Of a stretch of DNA of 10,108 nucleotides, positions 6,801 through 10,108 are shown one piece after another (position 1 is the first letter of the stretch; the number at the start of each line of letters is the position of its first letter). The notes below the pieces were generated by a model. It made no database searches. It saw only the letters and a program-made list of their open reading frames with translations, and was not told the origin of the DNA. Position numbers and translations under genes: made by a program. This stretch comes from Sphaerosporella brunnea. Lineage: Eukaryota; Ascomycota; Pezizomycetes; Pezizales; Pyronemataceae. Location: the NCBI GenBank assembly GCA_008704415.1, contig VXIS01000640.1, positions 1 to 10,108 on the forward strand, read 5' to 3'.

Positions 6801-7256
6801 CCCAACCGGGTGGCAGCTAAGGCGCCGAACGCCCATGCCTCGCGTTTTTATCAGCTCAGGCTGAACAAAGCGCCGATGGCCTCATACCTGCATTGGACTA
6901 ACAGGAGGCAAGACGACAAGTGCTGGTGCTGCTCAGGCACACCAGTCTAGACGAGCGAGCATCCGTTCGCATTCGGCGCCCGTTGGCCCAAGCAGAAGGC
7001 GGTGTTGTGGAACGCAGTGGCATACCCCACAAAAGAAGGGAAAAACAGGCGACGGATGAATATGCCAATTGATCAATCATGTCTCTCTCCTTTGTCCCCT
7101 CGACGAATGTCCTTGGCGCGCAACATATCAGGTACGAATTTCCTTGGTTTATTTCCTTTGGAGGAGCAGACCCCACAGAGAGACCCTGAGGCTACGGACA
7201 GCGATGATCCTATGTTACTTATATGTCATGGCCGCAAGCGGCCGAATACAACATGA
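6801..7256 (+). pseudogene. LINE ORF2 C-terminal fragment, decayed
   Basis: The frame that starts after the TAG at 6798 reads HASRFYQLRLNKAPMASYLHW and then CWCC...SEH...ARWPKQKAVLWNAV. This corresponds to the C-terminal zinc-finger region that follows RNase H in Tad1-type LINE ORF2 proteins, usually C-x2-C then H-x4-C before 'RW...Q...LW'. Here the last cysteine is a glycine, and a TAG at 6948-6950 interrupts the finger where a Gln or similar would fit (CAG to TAG). The frame then runs open through FPLEEQTPQRDPEATDSDD to HGRKRPNT and stops at 7254. Endonuclease, RT and RNase H are lost by 5' truncation. The part cannot function by itself. Confidence 0.72.
7230..7243 (+). other. LINE 3'-end stem-loop (plus-strand element)
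   Basis: GGCCGCAAGCGGCC, identical to the hairpin of the half-LINE. It lies 16 bp before the A-rich tail and overlaps the codons for the last residues of the ORF2 frame. Confidence 0.6.
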
Positions 7257-7277
7257 TCAAAACGAAAAAAGAAAACA

Positions 7278-7288
7278 AGCCTATTGAC
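7278..7288. repeat. Possible target-site duplication, right copy (second LINE)
   Basis: AGCCTATTGAC, following the A-rich tail; partner of 6785-6795 with one mismatch. Confidence 0.5.
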
Positions 7289-7677
7289 GACCAACGACCA
7301 ACAGCCAATACACAACGAACAGCCAGTCAACCGGTGGTCAAACGTTCAATCTGCCAACCACGCTCCGATTGGAGACAGTCCATATTCCAAATAAAGGAAG
7401 AGATGTGTAATGGCACGGCAAAGCAGCAGCAACGGGGCACCAATTTACCAGCGCCAGAGATCTCGTCCCTGAGGGTCACAATCGTTAAAGGTGTGTTTTC
7501 AATGAGGTGTCTAGCTTTCCTGTCAATAACAACCTCCTGTCTGCTCGTAACAGCTCGCTCTGCGCAATCGACCTCATTGTAGTATATGTGTTCTGGCCCG
7601 TACGTGGGATGAGTTGGACAAGCTAGGAGTAGTTGGTCCAGTCCTCGGAACACATGCACCAGGTTTTGGAGCCCCAG
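7289..7677. other. Stretch without a recognised gene
   Basis: The only notable frame is on the minus strand from 7659 to 7327 (110 codons, MHVFRGLDQLLLACPTHPTYG...). Its first 70 or so residues read like protein (VDCAERAVTSRQEVVIDRKA) and end near a weak donor (GTAAAT). It has no domain I recognise and no supporting acceptor. I treat it as a possible exon remnant at low confidence. Near the left edge the bases ACCAAC recur within a CAAC-rich run (about 7291-7325). Confidence 0.25.
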
Positions 7678-8575
7678 ATGAATCGCGGACTGGATCGCTT
7701 CACTCCTGTGTCGCCCGCGGACTTGACTGGACTATGGCAGACCGTGCGGGCCGACCTGCCCTGCACACCGCCCCGGCCCGTAAGGAACACTGGCAATCAC
7801 CATTATATCACAATACGACTTCCGGCTTACCCGACTTGTGAGAGTTACAACCCCGTTCTCGCTGAGGACCCCCTTGAGATAACGCCCTGCGCCGACCAAG
7901 ATGTCCCGTTCTTCCGCGTCCGGTATCACGCCACCGCGCATTCATACGGTCTGCATCCGGATCGCATTATGCAGGCTGCCATCACCTTCCCACTCTTGCG
8001 CGCGCGCTTAGCAACCACGTGTTCCGACGCATGGCGGATGATATGAACTCGGTGATACAGCATCAGGGCCCTGCGCAGCATCGTGACCATGAGTTGGTGC
8101 GCTCACGCTTTTTGGCGCCGATGTTTATTACAGTGTTGGAAAGCTCCGTAGGCCGCGTTTGAATAGTGCCAGGTGCTTGAAGTGCGTCGCCTCGAAAGCC
8201 GTCAGGCGTGGGTATAGAGCCTTTGGCATGGTTAGCTGTGTTGTGATCATTGATATGAAACTCCCGATCAAAGCTAAACATGAACGGCCATCAGTGATCA
8301 CACAGGTATGTTTTGTGCCTGTAAATTCCACTCTGCAATACTGACACTTTGTCCAGGTCCTTCGACAAGGCGATGCTTGCGAGTACTAAAACTTCAAATA
8401 CGGCTTTCACCTGCCATTAACCGGCATCCTGGCGGACAACGGCAACTTTCGCTTTTTGCGATTGCCCATGTGGGAGATGGAGCGTCGCACTGTCCGTGGC
8501 GCGTGGGATGTATGGAAAAGTCCGAATTTTCGGTCAGCTTGGTGCCGATACCCGAGATCGTCTAGTACGTTCTGA
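7678..8575 (+). pseudogene. Unrecognised spliced gene, decayed by frameshift and nonsense changes
   Basis: The product is unknown. From the ATG at 7678 the frame reads MNRGLDRFTPVSPADLTGLW and on to VRYHATAHSYGLHPDRIMQA. Near 7991-7998 the coherent reading slips one base to ARALSNHVFRRMADDMNSV, which ends in the TGA at 8157-8159. A further frame before the intron reads GMVSCVVIIDMKLPIKAKHE. After a clean 51-nt intron it continues in phase as VLRQGDACEY, hits a TAA at 8387-8389, and resumes in the same frame as NFKYGFHLPLTGILADNGNF to a stop at 8573. The 'IIDMK ... TQVLRQ ... GILADNG' order loosely recalls PD-(D/E)XK-like or kinase-associated fungal proteins, but that is weak. The minus strand is also partly open around 7732-7941, so the 5' part is less sure than the intron-flanking part. 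Confidence 0.42.
8306..8356 (+). other. Predicted spliceosomal intron
   Basis: A 51-nt intron: donor GTATGT, a perfect branch site CTGAC at 8341-8345, acceptor TCCAG 11 bases further on, and a T-rich body. Size and signals are textbook for agaricomycete introns. It joins ITQ to VLRQGD in phase 0, which strongly indicates a plus-strand gene here. Confidence 0.7.
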
Positions 8576-8906
8576 ACGACGCCTCACTCGTGTCGCAAGC
8601 GCACAGAAAATCAGGTGAGTCCCTTCATGGCTCAATGCCGATATCGACACACGCTGCAAGCTCGAGGTCGCGTGCATGGCGGCATATGTTGCCGGGGACA
8701 ACTTCCAGCGGGCAAAGCTATGGCCGACTCTACGTGGACCTTGCTGGAGGAGAATGTGGAACACCGCCGGCGAAAGAGAGAGGTCGGCCGCCAGTAGGGT
8801 TTGCTTCATGGTCACAGGAAGGAGGGTATGGCTTTGCGTAACACGCAACCCGCGGCGGGGGGTTCCATGCATTGGCGTTGCTGAGGAGTACGTGTGTCTT
8901 GATACC
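8576..8906 (+). other. Possible continuation of the decayed plus-strand gene
   Basis: A third frame across 8511-8635 reads YGKVRIFGQLGADTRDRLVR and then VASAQKIR before a GTGAGT donor at 8613. Downstream, a short frame MADSTWTLLEENVEHRRRKR ends with TAG at 8795-8797 and would make a plausible C-terminus. Linking it needs one more frameshift and an unclear acceptor (AG near 8660 or 8707). The minus strand is open too (8917-8534), so this remains tentative. Confidence 0.25.
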
Positions 8907-9085
8907 AGGGCTGTCAAAAGTCCGGCCAGTCCGGCTTTGAGCGCGGCCTGAACCGGACTGATTGAAACGGGCTTTTGAAATCACGGCCCGTTTGGACCAG
9001 GCTTTTTGGATCGAGACCCAGGCGCCTGAGGGCACCCGCCAGGCCCAGAAGTACCCGGCGCCGGGCGGGCCCGCCAGGCATCTGA
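8907..9085 (+). repeat. GC-rich short interspersed repeat, copy A
   Basis: It opens with AGGGCTGTCAAAAGTCCGGC (8907-8926) and continues as a GC-rich, self-similar stretch full of CCGG, CCCG and CCAGGC words. The opening 21 bp match the reverse complement of 9749-9769 at 19 positions, so copies A and B are the same family in opposite orientation. There is no coding capacity. It is probably a MITE- or SINE-like non-autonomous element. The right end is approximate. Confidence 0.6.
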
Positions 9086-9589
9086 GGTTTTTTGCTTACA
9101 CATACATCAAGGAAAGAAACATGAGCAGCACAACTTATAGCGCACGGAAGAACATGGGATGACAGTGTAGATTCGCGCTGAAGGACCACGCGAATTGCGG
9201 GCGATGAGCACCGGCAAAGTTCCGCACCCTGTCTGCAAGCTGGCTGTTTTGATGTCACCGGGGCACCAAATGAAGCCGGAATATTGCCGCGCAACAGTTG
9301 TAGTGTTCACAATAGCTCTTCTGCCACGCTCCATAGGTTTCGAAATCTTTTGATTTGTGAGCATAACGTCAGCCAAGTTCATCCGCTTCTCTTCAGACCT
9401 GTATTTTCTGGGTTAAAGTGCGTCGAACTTGCGAGATTTGTGATTAAATCGTCAGTATTTCCGCACCGCATTATTTGGACTCTCATCCGAGTTCTTGTTT
9501 TTGGGATGGATCGATCAGTCTGTTGATTGTGATCGAGGCTTTAGCTGCGGCGAACACCGAACGACTAGCGCCTTCAGTGGCCCCGTCGT
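9086..9589. other. Stretch without a recognised gene
   Basis: Open frames on both strands are short. The best is minus 9382-9107 (91 codons; NLADVMLTNQKISKPMERGR and on), which has no domain I know and no splice signals that extend it. A plus frame at 9284-9526 overlaps it. I see no RNA gene, promoter or repeat I can name. Confidence 0.3.
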
Positions 9590-9769
9590 CGGCACAATGA
9601 CCGACCCGACCTTAATTCAGGATACCGGGCACCGGCCGGCGCCTATCAGATATCCAGGTTTTTCTTATGCCAGCCCGAACCTGTCGGGCTCGCCACATCA
9701 CCGGCCCGACCTGACCCACTCCGTGGGGCCCCGTTTGACCTGGCGGCCGGCCGGACTATTGACCGCCCT
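9590..9769 (-). repeat. GC-rich short interspersed repeat, copy B (inverted)
   Basis: Read on the minus strand from 9769 it starts AGGGCGGTCAATAGTCCGGC, matching the start of copy A. Its body holds GGCCGGCCG, GGGCCGG and CCGACC-type words, as in copy A, but is otherwise diverged. The far end near 9590 (GTCGGCACAATGACC on the plus strand) is a faint inverted echo of the start, which would fit degenerate terminal inverted repeats. It lies just upstream of the copia fragment. Confidence 0.55.
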
Positions 9770-9881
9770 GCTTGATACGGTCCCGGGTTTGTAACGTCCA
9801 CCCATATCTTTGCCAGACCACCTATTATACCCATGTATATCCCGTTGTGACTCCACTTGCCATTGTTGTTTCCCAATTAAA

Positions 9882-10108
9882 TGCGGAGCGAGAGCGACAG
9901 CCACGACCTTCCCCGATTCTGACAAGGCAGTCACAATCTCCGCCGCCGTTGATGTATACGTGTCATCCTCACAGACGTGCTTGGCCCGATGCTCACTCAG
10001 AGTCGCAAAGGCTACCGCTACTTTGTGATGTTTACCGACGATGCAACTCGCTATACCTACGTCTATTTTGTTGGCCGAAAGTCCGAAGGTCTCTCCTGCT
10101 TCCAAGAC
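9882..10108 (+). pseudogene. Ty1/copia integrase fragment, frame-broken, running off the window
   Basis: Frame one carries CGARATATTFPDSDKAV (from 9882), which fits the end of the zinc-binding GAG-pre-integrase region. From 9953 a different frame carries ILTDVLGPM, then GYRYFVMFTDDATRYTYVYF and KSEGLSCF up to the edge. This is the start of the integrase catalytic core of Ty1/copia elements; the Asp coded at 9974-9976 is the first of the DDE triad. The other two acidic residues would lie beyond the window. The shift between frames, and a TGA at 9950 in the second frame, indicate a lesion around 9935-9955. The integrase would insert element DNA if intact; this copy is unlikely to work. The sequence upstream of 9882 is not recognisably copia. 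Confidence 0.8.

Larger units (their letters stand above)
6796..7277 (+). mobile_element. 5'-truncated LINE (Tad1-like), 3' fragment only
   Basis: This insertion of about 480 bp on the plus strand contains only the end of ORF2 and the 3' tail. The tail has the same stem-loop (7230-7243) as the half-LINE and an A-rich end, AAAACGAAAAAAGAAAAC, at 7259-7276. An imperfect 11-bp direct repeat flanks it. Severe 5' truncation is typical of LINE integration. Over the last ~120 bp it matches the tail of the neighbouring minus-strand element at about four of five positions by eye, so the two belong to related but not identical lineages. Confidence 0.75.

Noticed and set aside
7222..7262. Helitron 3' end (hairpin near terminus)
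   Set aside because: There is a hairpin but no CTRR-type end after it; an A-rich tail and target duplications fit a LINE instead.
5397..7290. A DNA transposon with ~120-bp terminal inverted repeats
   Set aside because: The inverted repeats are explained better as two LINE 3' tails in opposite orientation: each ends in an A-rich tail, each element has its own direct repeat, and there is no transposase between them.
7732..7941. Minus-strand frame (DAEERDILVGAGRYLKGVL) ending near a GTAAGC donor
   Set aside because: It is attractive, but it overlaps the plus-strand frame that leads toward the well-supported intron, and no matching acceptor or downstream exon was found. It remains possible.
9698..10105. 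A 135-codon minus-strand frame
   Set aside because: It is antisense to the copia integrase motif region and to GC-rich repeat B.
1..10108. tRNA, rRNA, CRISPR array or a bacterial-type operon
   Set aside because: No cloverleaf-like A/B boxes, rRNA-like blocks or regularly spaced repeats were seen, and the genes have fungal transposon and intron features.

Overview
The window looks like a gene-poor, repeat-rich stretch of a basidiomycete fungus, most likely an agaricomycete; I cannot name the species. The evidence is a Ty3/gypsy chromovirus with a C-terminal chromodomain, Tad1-like LINE sequences, a remnant resembling the fungal FunK1 kinase-like family, a Ty1/copia integrase fragment, and a classic 51-nt fungal intron (GTATGT...CTGAC...CAG). 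No gene in the window looks intact and cellular; the clearest ones are transposon genes.

Layout, left to right. Positions 2-685 hold the C-terminal end of a chromovirus polyprotein (integrase tail plus chromodomain), followed by a purine tract and the 3' LTR (713 to about 1205). Positions 1206-2650 hold nothing I recognise. Positions 2654-3075 contain two palindrome-rich patches. Positions 3207-3681 hold an unrecognised small gene broken by two apparent single-base losses. Positions 3876-4723 hold a FunK1-like N-terminal region whose frame is broken by a 20-bp tandem duplication. Positions 4724-5377 are weakly coding on either strand.

The most interesting part is 5378-7288. A compact LINE-derived element lies on the minus strand (5397-6732), flanked by a 19-bp direct repeat with one mismatch. 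It carries a zinc-knuckle ORF1-like protein and the last ~150 bp of a LINE 3' end, including a stem-loop and an A-rich tail, but no ORF2. It is therefore a 'half-LINE'. About 50 bp away lies a second LINE insertion on the plus strand (about 6796-7277), 5'-truncated, carrying only the decayed ORF2 C-terminus and a related 3' tail. The two tails face opposite ways and form a ~120-bp inverted repeat with a 29-bp identical core around the hairpin.

Positions 7678-8575 look like a decayed plus-strand gene with one clean intron. Positions 8907 to about 9085 and 9590-9769 hold two GC-rich repeats sharing a 21-bp end, in opposite orientation. The right edge (9882-10108) enters a frame-broken Ty1/copia integrase. 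Overall this is a transposon accumulation zone: host-like genes are broken, and the elements are mostly fragments. I see no operon or pathway linking the genes.
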